Shown here piece by piece: positions 47,576 to 59,100 of a stretch of DNA of 64,000 nucleotides. Where the stretch lies: NCBI GenBank assembly GCA_026874595.1, contig CM049309.1:38827079-38891078 (forward strand). Reading direction: 5' to 3'. The stretch's first letter is position 1. Each line of letters begins with the position of its first letter. A program made the position numbers and the translations under genes. The stretch comes from Sipunculus nudus. Taxonomy: Eukaryota > Annelida > Sipuncula > Golfingiida > Sipunculidae. Below the pieces are notes generated by a model. The model was not told the origin of the DNA. It did not search any database and saw only the letters and a program-made list of their open reading frames with translations.

Positions 47576-47750
47576 CTGGCGGAATTGGGATGTATACCTA
47601 TCTATTACATTGAAAAGTGTCGCTGACAGATACCCCCGGGCACATCGAGGTTCCAACATCTACTTCATATCAGATTATTATAAAAGCGCTTTATGCATGA
47701 TACTTTCAGTATTACAAACGTAATTTATATATATTTTTGATTTGTTTTAG

Positions 47751-48323
47751 ATCCACGTGAAGATGTTAGACGACTCAGAGAACGAAGAGCGACGGGAAGC
47801 CATCGCCAGGAAGATGCACGTGTGGGCGAGCTGGCGCCGGGGGTTAAATGATGCTTACATCAGTGATATGTACTACGGCCAAGGGACACCCGTCAGACCA
47901 CTTGATGACGTCATGCGCATGCCCAGTCCCTACGACCACCCCGACCCCTCGCGGCGGGTGGACAACCCATTGAGTCTCTTGGCGTATTCCTCTGGTGATA
48001 ACAGTGTTACAGATCTCAATCCAGAGGAATTCCTCTCTTACGGCATTCCTCGAGTCACGCTACCCCCGCCAAATGTTGAATACCAAAGTGTTCGTTCTCC
48101 CAGTGACCATAATCACCATCCTGCACGGATAATAAAACAAAGAGCAGACGATCTCGTTCAAAAAAGGTCTGGTTTCCGGGGAGAAAAACACCAAATACCA
48201 CACTATATCGCAGCGCCATCTACAGGAAAACCGCATTACTTCCCAGAGCCACCTGCCGATTACCCAAACGGACTTCTGTCACGTGATCAGCCAAGACGTC
48301 TGCCTCGCACTGCCATACGTTGA
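47751..48323 (+). CDS. 3'-terminal coding exon, hydrophilic tail of an unidentified protein
   Basis: An open frame of 190 codons starts directly after a good acceptor (TTTGTTTTAG, 47741-47750) and ends in TGA at 48321-48323. An in-frame TAG lies within the acceptor, so the frame must be entered by splicing in phase 0 unless translation starts at the internal ATG (47763). The first residues are IHVKMLDDSENEERREAI, rich in charge, followed by RKMHVWASWRRGLNDAY and then a long low-complexity region rich in Pro, Ser, His and Arg with no membrane span. Base composition is clearly higher in GC than the surroundings, as for a real exon, and AATAAA lies 250 bp downstream. I do not recognise the domain. 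Joined to Tyr87 of the KCNE-like exon at 4529 it would give DYYYIHVK, which fits the KCNE motif as well as the unspliced DYYYVEFVK does, making a protein of about 277 residues. That link is inference; it would need a 43-kb intron. Confidence 0.6.
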   Translation: MHVKMLDDSENEERREAIARKMHVWASWRRGLNDAYISDMYYGQGTPVRPLDDVMRMPSPYDHPDPSRRVDNPLSLLAYSSGDNSVTDLNPEEFLSYGIPRVTLPPPNVEYQSVRSPSDHNHHPARIIKQRADDLVQKRSGFRGEKHQIPHYIAAPSTGKPHYFPEPPADYPNGLLSRDQPRRLPRTAIR

Positions 48324-48574
48324 GGCGGGATCTTTTAATATTCATCTGTAAGAATACATACATACATTGTCGGCGTTGGGGTATAAAAATAACTGTGGTA
48401 AACGGCGAAGAAGATAAACAAGTTCTCAAGAAAACTTTTACACCCGCTACTTTAGATCTACATATACATATTTTCCGTTTTTGAAAATCTTGTCGCCTGT
48501 CTTACCAATAGCTACACCTATAACTAGTTCATTTAGTGAATATAGTAACTAGTAAATATGGTGACCATCTTACG

Positions 48575-48580
48575 AATAAA
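48575..48580 (+). promoter_or_regulatory. polyadenylation signal AATAAA
   Basis: A canonical hexamer lies 252 bp after the stop codon of the exon ending at 48323. It is the first canonical signal seen on that strand, and a 3'UTR of this size is reasonable. Confidence 0.4.
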
Positions 48581-49596
48581 ACATGGCAGTTTAATCTAAA
48601 AATTAAAAGATTGGGAAACTAGTGCCGAATTACTGGCCGAAATATGTAATTTTATCCACATTCTGTTTTATTACACTTACACCCTAAAATATATTTACAT
48701 TTATAAGGTGGCTATTAATGTGAACAAAGGTAATATTATCGTGCAATATATCTACGTTTTATACCCCTATCATAGGGACATTATTTTCCATTTTCATCAT
48801 CAAGTGCCTATCCATTATGCATATCTAAATGTTCATTTTATCATTAAAAACATTGAAGTAATATAGTATTTTGTCTCACAATCGTAAGAGAGAGAGAGAG
48901 AGAGGGACGACATTATACTTTAGAATTCAATATATTGGTCTCTTTTTTGCCCCCCCCCCCCCCCAAGTCTTGCGAATAATATATGTGTGCGTTTGTGTAT
49001 GCGAGGGGACGTCTGTGTAGATGCGTGTTCGTGTGTACGAAACGCACAAGGCTGCTTGCTTTAAGGTATTTCTAAAATCAATCCAAAAGTTTTTTTTTTA
49101 AATTCATATTAGAATCATAAAGTTTACATAATTCTAAATCTGGTACAGTGTTCTTTCAGTTTGAACATATATATTTGACATTTTTTATCCATATTCATGT
49201 TTTTACATATAATATTTTCTTTAAATACGCTATTTTAAGCATCCAGCAACGGCAAGTCATTTCTTATCAGACTTATATGAAGCTATATGACAATATCTCA
49301 ATAGTTTTTTTATTTGTTATCCTCTATCATGTTTCTACCTACCTTAAAACTGAAATTTTTTAATTTAAAGAAAATATATATATAATTTCATTTTGCAGCA
49401 AGAGGACACATAATAGATGGGGCAAATAGCTTTATAGATATTGACATGTAGTTTAATAACAAAAAAAAGTGGTTTACTGTTACTGGGTGCTTAAATAGTG
49501 TATCTTTTTAAATTTTCTAATGTTACAAAATCATTTTAAATTAAATGAAAAATGTAATAAAAATGTATACCATCAGAAAGAACACTGTGCCAAGTT

Positions 49597-50453
49597 GAAA
49601 AAAATGTATACTTTTAGGGGCCCATAATGAAAAACATACTTTTAGGGGTCCATAATGAAAAATGTATACTTTTAGGGGTCCATAATGAAAAATGTATACT
49701 TTTAGGGGTCCATAATGAAAAATGTATACTTTTAGGTCCATAATGAAAAATGTATACTTTTAGGGGTCCATAATGAAAAATGTATACTTTTAGGGGCCCA
49801 TAATGAAAAATGTATACTTTTAGGGGCCCATAATGAAAAATGTATACTTTTAGGGGTCAATAATGAAAAATGTATACTTTTAGGGGTCCATAATGAAAAA
49901 TGTATACTTTTAGGGGTCCATAATGAAAAATGTATACTTTTAGGGGTCCATAATGAAAAATGTATACTTTTAGGGGTCCATAATGAAAAAATGTATACTT
50001 TTAGGGGTCCATAATGAAAAAATGTATACTTTTAGGAGTCCATAATGAAAAATGTATACTTTTAGGGGCCCATAATGAAAAATGTATACTTTTAGGGGTC
50101 CATAATGAAAAATGTATACTTTTAGGGGTCCATAATGAAAAATGTATACTTTTAGGGGTCCATAATGAAAAATGTATACTTTTAGGGGCCCATAATGAAA
50201 AATGTATACTTTTAGGGGCCCATAATGAAAAAATGTATACTTTTAGGGGTCAATAATGAAAAATGTATACTTTTAGGGGTCCATAATGAAAAATGTATAC
50301 TTTTAGGGGTCCATAATGAAAATTGTATACTTTTAGGGGTCCATAATGAAAAATGTATACTTTTAGGGGTCCATAATGAAAAATGTATACTTTTAGGGGT
50401 CCATAATGAAAAAATGTATACTTTTAGGGGTCCATAATGAAAAATATATACTT
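49597..50453. repeat. 30-bp minisatellite, about 28-29 copies
   Basis: The unit is AATGAAAAATGTATACTTTT followed by AGGGGTCCAT. Differences are few: GGCCC for GGTCC, one unit lacking GGGG near 49735, and an extra A in some. The period divides by three, so long frames stay open: NEKCILLGVH repeats on the plus strand and KVYIFHYGPL on the minus. These are by-products of the repeat, not evidence of a protein. Confidence 0.93.
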
Positions 50454-50459
50454 ATATAA

Positions 50460-53400
50460 TGAATTTATAATGAATTTTAAAACCTATTGGGTTGGTTTTA
50501 GACATTGGGTTTTTTGTCAGTTCTGCTACCTTAAGGACGGACTGAGGAATTCTAGTTGGATGTGTGTATGTTGTAGCAGTTGACCCAGAATTAAACGTGA
50601 TATGAAAGCGATTGACCATGCAATTTTGAATGCTTTAGGAGTTAAGCCCACTCCAGGAAATCAACAAAATAACGACTTGCATACAAGGTGCAAGGCGTCA
50701 AAGCCTCTCTGCGTGAAATATATATAAACATAAACACCATATTTGACAAGTTTTTATGATAGGTGTGGAAAGGTTGAAAAGTAGACCCTGTTGCATGGTA
50801 GGTCTCGGCTAATAAAAGTACTGCAATAAGATATTCTTATAAAATGCCTGAACTGAACTGCTTAGAATTAAATCTAATTCAACATGTTAGGTATAAGCGG
50901 TTTCAGGGGTGTCAGGCGCAAATTAGTAGTACAGTCTCTTATAGGGACCTCAGACAGGCTGCTTGTTTTGTTTATATCAACGTGTTTATAACACGTGGGG
51001 GGCCCACCAAAAGAATCAAAACAAATTCAACAAGGGCAACTGGCAGCAAGTCAGATAAGCCAGAGCTATGCAAATTGCGTTTTGTAACAAGTGACCTTTC
51101 TACCTCTGCATACATGCAACCTACCACCTTTATATAAGGTTACATGTTTTTCCCGTTTTTCAGCATTGCTGTATTTACAAGCATGTTGTCGATAAACAAG
51201 TTCATACATCCTTCACGCAGGCCCCATAAGAACTTTTCACAAACAGAATTATCTTTAGATCATTTATATTTATACACAGAGGAAGCCATAAAACACATTA
51301 ATTCTTTTTCAAAAGGTAGGTGAATGGGCACCTTTAAATATGTATGTTAGAAAAATTCAAGAATGCATATATGTGATATAATATACTTGGTTTACGTATA
51401 CTACTTGTGCAGGGGCCAACAGACTTTCAAATAAACTCCCGTAATCACGTGATACTTAAATGTGTGAAACTGCACAATATGTGTCTTCGGTCAGTTAAGT
51501 AGGCCAATGTTTTCTATAATTTGAACTTGTTGCACTTCTTTGTCCATGACTTAACGGCGGGGAGGGGGGGGGGGGGGTATTGTCCCGAGAAAGGGACTCA
51601 TAATTACCTAAAGTGACATTAATAATAAAGTGATTCGGATAACTACCAATAAAACTTGATGTGAAGAGCAGTAGTCGCCAAAAAAGAATAAAGTATATAA
51701 ATTTGATAATTCTCGTTATTAGTAAATACACTATATATAGGCCATTTTGGTTTCAAAAGTCTCGGCAGTGCTTTCGTTACATAAAACGAAGACATTTACA
51801 GGGAATGGTACATTATGTACATTCCATTCAACTGTTTGTCATTTTCTTTGAGATATTTTATTTACTTTTGTGCGCAGGTGTATACATGATGGTTGAGCAT
51901 CAGTGGTTAATCAAATCAAACAAAGCATGTCTATTCAACGAGAATTGCTTATTGTATCAATGTTTCCAATGTCGCATACACATTAGAAAATAAGATCAAA
52001 TGGAAATTTAAATATGTTTACTAAATCTCACCCTGCTGATTTACAGTTTCAAACGGTGATTACATACAACTAAATACTATTTCTTGTAAGGTGTAAACTA
52101 TAATATTAAAAGACCTACCACAATGATTTGTACAAAATTACAATTGTTTTATAATATTATAAGAAATGTCTTCTTTAAACGTGGGGGACGTGTAAACATA
52201 GAGCGAGTCTCAAAGACAGATAGACAGACACACAAGTGTACAGGTAGACATGAAATGTCTTCTTTAAACGAGGGGGACGTGTAAACATAGTGAAAGTTTC
52301 AAAGTCAGACTGGCAGACACACAAGTGTACAAGCTGACATGATCCCAGTTCCAAAGTCGGAAAGTACCTTATTTACGCGTGTATAAGACGACCCTGTGTT
52401 ATAGACAATATTGAGCCTCAAATTTAGGTACAAATTATTTTTCAGCATCATGGAGCTGCCAGCTACTGAGGATTACTAATCAGCATAATTATCACTTTAA
52501 AACTGATGACTGACATGGGTTTTATAATATTTATTCTTAAAATGGTCAGTGGTTTATTTTTTTTATTCTACAGGTGAAAATGGGAAAGTTATAAAGAAAA
52601 GTATGAAGGAGCAGTCCAAAACAGAATTTATAAAACATATAAAAGAATGTTTATTATAAAACCATTCAAATGAATATCATAAGAGACAGCAGAGGGTCAA
52701 TTATAGGGCCCAAATTTGGGTAATTCCAAAAATGAGCAGGTAGAGCACTGTCGAAGACAGGTCAACTGCTACAGCTGTGTCCAACAAGGGATGGGAGAAG
52801 AATAAGGAATGAATTTTAAAAACTGTTCTAGGATACCTCCATTGTCTGTATTACAGATAGCACCTGCAAGCAATCCGTTATTACTGACGTGTCTAGATAA
52901 AAAGAAAAAACTTCATTATTGAGCCTTCTTAGATGGTTCATTCTAGCAACGCACGATTGAAACTTAACTGAAGTGGTAAAAAAAAAGGGTCAAGAGACAC
53001 AAACAGTCCCCCGCCATGTATTTAACTAGGAAAGAACTAACTTTCCAAAAACCTTGGCAAGAACCCCTTTTCTAAATAAAACTTCTGACAATAATTCTAC
53101 TACATATACTATTCACTGAATTCTCTTAGCTCCAAGTAATCCTTGCATATGATATGAAGGCTCAGTGTTCTCATTAATATTTACTGACTTATCTGAAGGA
53201 AAATGAAAAAGACCTTTTTGGAGCGCAGAAAGTCGATAAACAGAGGTGGCGCCACCAACAGGTTATAATTACATGTCAGTTATGTGGTAAGTCTGTAAAA
53301 ATTAGTGAAGAAAGCAGCAAGGGTCTTAGAGATACGTGGTAAAAGAATGGGACCGGGCGGAAGGAGAGACGGACGGACAGTCACGGACCATTTTAGTAGT

Positions 53401-56080
53401 TCTCCCTGCTTACGGCGGTTGACTAAAATTAAAGAATATATGCGAAGGCAGCACGAAAATGAATCAAGCAAATTGTCATTAGGAGGCCAGCATGTGATGC
53501 ATTTCATGAACGGACATCCTGGTTGGCGGGATTATCATAAAGCAACTTCCCCCAGACTCCCAGAGTGCTCAGAATCATGCATTTTGCCAATAGACTTTAG
53601 ATATAGGTTACAGTGACCTTATTCTCCATTCAGCTGCCACCATTTGTACCCATTTGACTAACAGTGTACAGGAACCTCCCTTGGTCTTAATAAAAATCGT
53701 AGTTTCTAGGTCCAACTGTAACGAATCAGGCAAATCTGTCCTATAGGGTGCTCAAACCATGTTCATTTACATATTTTGCAGAATATAGGTCACTTTAACC
53801 TTATTTAAGTTTCGTGGATTTACACTAAGAAGATTACATTGTGACCTAATAACAGCAACAGTGCTTAATTTGAAGGTCTCAGAAATGGAGAGAAAAGTGT
53901 CAACATTAGAAAAAAAATAGTCTGAAGAAACTGATGAAACACTCCATGATCAATATGTGTGCGAAGAATCATGGTGATCCATGCATTAGTTATTCAGATA
54001 CCTGAGCTTTTGTAACAAATGTTTTAATAATTCTGGGGGGGAGGGGGGTAATATAGGATATAGGTCGCAGTGATCTAATTTCAGGATTCCAAGGAGATTT
54101 TTTAATAACCTACCTGGATATTTAGTTACAAGCTTCTAGGGCTACGATGTGTGCCCTACAAACAGCAGGCCGGAGGGCCGACGGACAAAGCGCCATTCCT
54201 ATACCTCCTTTGACTTTCAGTCAGCCGAGCTAGTGATTTTTGTAGGCCTGCAATTCTGAAGTCGGAAGGTGGGGGCGGGGGGGGGGGGGATGTTTAGTCA
54301 AAAGTTACCCAAAACAGCAGACTGATCGGAGAAGAATTAAAGGCCAAATAATACAGCTGTTCCCAAACCGGGAACAGTAAAGGGATGAGGAAAGACCATG
54401 AATACAATACAATTTTAATATATTTACTCATTTAGATCTAAATTTTCTTTATAAGATATTGATAACTGCCAAATATCTTTCATAGGACAAATAATTTCAC
54501 ACCATGTATTATCAAGCTGTACAGTCTCTTCTTTCACCACAACGTTGGAAGTTAAATGATCAAAACATGAAAATGATCCACAAATTTATTCATGGTTCTA
54601 AAATATATAACAAAAATATGATATGAAACACACAGAGACAACATAAGGAAAGCCGTTCAAACTGACACTGCTAGCATCAACAAGGAGATAATGTCAGAAC
54701 CTTCAGCAATACAACTGTCAAGTGCTTATTCTAGGAAAGCTCAACACTTTTTAAATCTTGACACAAGATTACATTGCAAGATACAACAGATTTCATGGCC
54801 AACATTTGCACCAAAGCTAATTTAAGAGGTGTTATGTAAAAATCAGCAAAATAACCAATGACTTATCTAATTCATTTGATAAAAGCCCTGTAATTAAGCT
54901 CTACAGATCAACAAACAAAACTGGTAGAAATTAGGACATAATTAGGACACAATAGGTGTGATGTTCTTGTACAACAGATTTTAATGTGTCTCGTGCTTGT
55001 GTGCTCCCCTTGCAAAGAAAATTATACACGAATCATGAATAGTTTGCATATACCTAGGCCAGAATTAATTATGTATTTTAATTCTTATCCCAAGCAAAGC
55101 TGGTATTGTCAATACATTATAGCTACAGATCATTTATTTATAAATACTACTGCATAATTTAATTGAAACCACATGGCAGTATGACTGCTAATAAAACACA
55201 AAAATAAATGAATACAGACAACATACAGATTTGTTTGAGCAGGTCAACAATGGTGTGGTATGCAAATGTAACTGTTACAGGAAAGCAGAATGTGGAATCC
55301 CAAATAACAGGGGATGAAAATATTTTTCTACAACTGGCAGAGTAAATATGACAAAACTGAGCGAGTCCAAACTGATGCTAAATACATAGAGGAATGTTAT
55401 CAAGAGAAAATATGGTGTATTTTCAAATCCTGATGATTGTAATGGGTGCCCAATAATTCATTTTTAAACTCAGGTGATCTACCATCAGAACAATACTATG
55501 CAACAGTTGAAGCACAAACCATTTGATAAACTTTCACTAACAATATCCTCATTCAAACTGAGGGAAACTGTACTACATGAATATGTATATATATATATAT
55601 GTATATTTAACCATTACATTTCAAATTTCAGAGACATGAAGAACATGGTGAAAATATGTACAATGTAATAATGTTAAGGGCACCACACACACAAGTTAAG
55701 ACTAGAAGACGGGGCTAATCCCTGCTGTCATATTAACAGTGAAGAACAGCTAAGCTGAGTATCAAAATATATACACATTTCACATGTCAAAGCGCAAAAT
55801 GTCATTTACAATCCTTGGCTTGCTACTGTGTTTCTAAACACAAATCTGCTGACAGTGTACTGTGTACAAGTTACTCATTAACGTTTTAAACTTTCCAGGG
55901 TAGAGACTAATAATGCCCTCAGAAACATATCAAGTGTCCATACAAGATTCTTTAATCATGATGTGTCCGAAACTCAAAAATCACACCAGGTGACCTGAGG
56001 GACAGACACAAGAAGGTGCTGTTAACGAAGGTCAGCTGCAAGCCAAGGAGGCGGAGGGTAAGAAGATCAGGAAAACATCA
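50460..56080. other. Gene-free stretch left of the KDM4 stop codon
   Basis: The right part (about 55130-56084) is probably KDM4 3'UTR on the minus strand. The rest shows an 89-bp duplication, G homopolymers at 51559-51577 and 54270-54289, and GACGGACGGACAG words at 53368 typical of dispersed element ends. No supported exon. Confidence 0.45.
52163..52340. repeat. 89-bp tandem duplication
   Basis: GAAATGTCTTCTTTAAACG, GGGGGACGTGTAAACATAG and CAGACACACAAGTGTACA occur in the same order twice, at 52163 and 52252. Confidence 0.85.
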
Positions 56081-56084
56081 AAGA

Positions 56085-56189
56085 TCAGATGAAACCAAGG
56101 TCGTGCAGGTATTTCTGGTTCACTTGGCGTCGTCTTTTCTCTGATACTTTCTCTTCAAAAATATTGTGCTGCTGTTCAGTGGCAGTGGA
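56085..56189 (-). CDS. KDM4: KDM4 terminal coding exon
   Basis: After acceptor GATTCCAG it encodes STATEQQHNIFEEKVSEKRR and then RQVNQKYLHDLGFI, stop TGA. The FxEKxxxEKRRxxVNxxY pattern resembles the segment following the Tudors in vertebrate KDM4A. An AATAAA on the minus strand at about 55139-55134 could end the 3'UTR, but other candidates exist. Confidence 0.85.
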   Translation of the reverse strand, partial: STATEQQHNIFEEKVSEKRRRQVNQKYLHDLGFI

Positions 56190-59100
56190 CTGGAATCAAT
56201 AATATGATAATAAAATTAATGTTATACTGCAGAACAGCTGTAGGATTAAGTATTCATATCAATCTTCATGTGATATTTACATACCTGTTAACATAATAAT
56301 AACAATAAATAATATTGTAAATTATTTATATAGCAGCAAATCTTTGACAGTCGGACTCACAGCACCAACACACACACTGATGAAAACCCACAGAGAGAGC
56401 ACTTACACATATAGCTTCATCAGAATACCCCCCCCCCCATCCCTTAGTATATGCTTAGTCTTCATTCAATGTGTTCTTTTGTTCCTTTTACTTGCCTAGG
56501 ATCTCTCACTGGAAAGCATATCAACAGAGTTTTAGCCAGAGAGTGGCCATATTCAAGTTTTAAGGTAGCATCACTGGCAAAAACCACTTATTTTAAAATC
56601 AATCAAAAAGCTGTTTCAAATGCATATTAGACCCAAACTAGATGTGGTCGGACAAGGGTCCTCAGAGGGCCCAGCGTTTCTGCTAGTGCTGGACTAGTTT
56701 ACATAAGGGTGAAAAATTAAGTTAAATTTGAAAAATATCACAAACAGAAACAGGTTTTTATCAATATGCATGAGGGAAAAATCATACTTGATTAAAAAAA
56801 AAATGTCTGAAATCATGTGTGCAATAAAAAATCACCGAATGTAGTCTGTTAGCCATATTTGGTTTTGAGCGAGTCTGTAATTCAATAGGTCTGGAGCCCT
56901 CATAGGGACCAATGATCCCTGTAAATTTGGAAAAGTTGAAGTATGTTGTTGTTTAGTTATCATGCATGAAAAATATTCAGCAATTGGACAGTGGCAGCCA
57001 TATTGAAATTCCAACAGGTCTGTAATTCGAAAGGTCTGGAGCCCTTACAGGTACCAATTAACCCTAAGAATTTGAGAAAGCTGCAGGAGGTTGTTGTTGA
57101 GCTATCGCACATGAAAGAAAATCAGCAATTGGGCTGTGGTGGCCATATTGGAATTCCGACAGGTCTGTAATTCAATAGGTTTGGAGCCCTCATAGGTACC
57201 AATTATCCCTGTGAATTCAGAAAAGCTGCAGAAGGTTGCTGTTGAGTTATTGCGCACGAAAGAAAATCAGAGATTGGGCTGTGGCAGCCATATTTGAATT
57301 CTGACAGGTCTGTAAATCAATAGGTCTGGAGCCCTCATAGGTACCAAACATCCCTGTGCTTTTTGGAAAGGTGCATTATGTTGTAGTTGAGTTATCGTGT
57401 GGGAAAGAAAAAATCAGCGATTGGGCTGTGGCGGCCATATCAGAATTCCGAAAAGTCTGTAATTTGATAGGTGTATAGCCCTCATAGGTACCAATCATCC
57501 CTGTGAATTTGGGAAAGCTGCAGTATGTTGTTGTTGAGTTATTGCTTGCAAAAGAAAATCAGCAATTGGGCTTTGGCAGCCATATTTGAACTCTGACAAG
57601 TCTGTAATTCGATAGGTCTGGAGCCCTCATAGGTCCCAATCATCCCTGTGAATTTGGGAAAGCTGCATGTTGTTGTTGAGTTATCGGGTGCGAAAGAAAA
57701 TCAGCGATTGGGCTGTGGCGGCCATATTTGAATTCGACAAGTCTGTTATTTGATAGGTCTGGAGCCAACATAGGTACCAATCATCCCTGTGAATTTGGGA
57801 AAGCTGCAGTATGTTGTAGTTGAGTTATCACGTGCGAAAGAAAGTGTCACTGATGGAAGGACGGATGGATGGAAGGACGGACTGACACAGTGATCCCTAT
57901 AGGGCACCGCTTGTCAAGCTTGTATGTATCATTGTAAACCTGGTTTCTAGTGGTATATGTATTTATGAAATCAACATTTATTTTCATGTGTTAATTTTGA
58001 CATTTTGAAAATTTTAAAATGGTACACAATTTCAAGCAACCAGTAAAAACAAACTACATGATAAATAACTCAAACCCGTTTTTTTTTTTGCTTTTCCGGT
58101 GTCATGTTTCTAACCTGAAACTGAATCTTTAAATTTTCATACAATAAATATTTTGAATTTCCTTTTTAAACAATGAATAAGTTTATGAAGGTTTAAAATG
58201 ATATATACTTCATGGATCTAATATTTAATAACTAAATGATTAAAATTAAATAATTTTAAATGATTTCTGGGCTGATCTTTTTTCGAAGGGGATTTTGCCA
58301 GCAATGTTACCTCATTATCAAATCACTCACTAGCTTAGAGCGTATTCTCTTCGGTAACGTCTCTCCCTCAGCCCAGATCTCTTCCCTCCGATGTGTCAAC
58401 TCTGATCCATCCTCAAATTCCACCTGAGAATTAAAAACATACATACATGATACCAAAATTATCATTGTGATTAAAGTATACCTGAAACAGCTGCATCTTA
58501 ATTCTTCCTGTATAAATCTCTAAACCTTGAAGCAGCCAATTGAATCATACCCTTCCTAATAGGTTTGCAGTACCATGGCTGATTCCACTGCTTATCTTGG
58601 TGAGTAAATTTGATTTCAATAGTTTCAAGAAACTAATAAATCTTTACATTCATTGGTGCTTAAAATTGCCATTACATCATCTTCCACTGTGTTGCTGTCA
58701 GTGATTGCTAATGTTCTTTATTTCCTTTGCAAGCACAATCACGCGAAGATATCTCAAACAAGGGGTAGAGTACAATGAAAACTTTAATGATTCCATTACT
58801 CTGCGAATGAATGAGAAAAATTTATATTTTTGATGGTTTACTCTTAAAATGATTATATATATATATCTCAAAACATACAAATGTACAGCTGTCTTTCACC
58901 CAAGCCAGTTATTTCTCATGCTTTGCCTAGCATTAATGGCCTGATTTCAAAATGAAATTTTGTTATTTTGAGAAGTCCTTAATGCAAAATGCTGTTTTAC
59001 AAAAAACAAATACAATTCTGAAACTGATATCATATGTTTTAACAATGGTATATTTTAACAAAGAATATGTTTCTTACACAACTGGTTGCCCTTGTTTGAC

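Noticed and set aside
50014-50437. Repeat protein NEKCILLGVH
   Set aside because: It arises from a 30-bp minisatellite open on both strands, with no coding signature outside the repeat.
49597-50453. Telomere-like TTTTAGGG repeat
   Set aside because: The word occurs once per 30-bp unit and not in tandem; animal telomeres use TTAGGG.
53305-53616. 103-codon frame on the plus strand
   Set aside because: Contains GACGGACGGACAG words typical of dispersed element tails, and has no recognisable domain.
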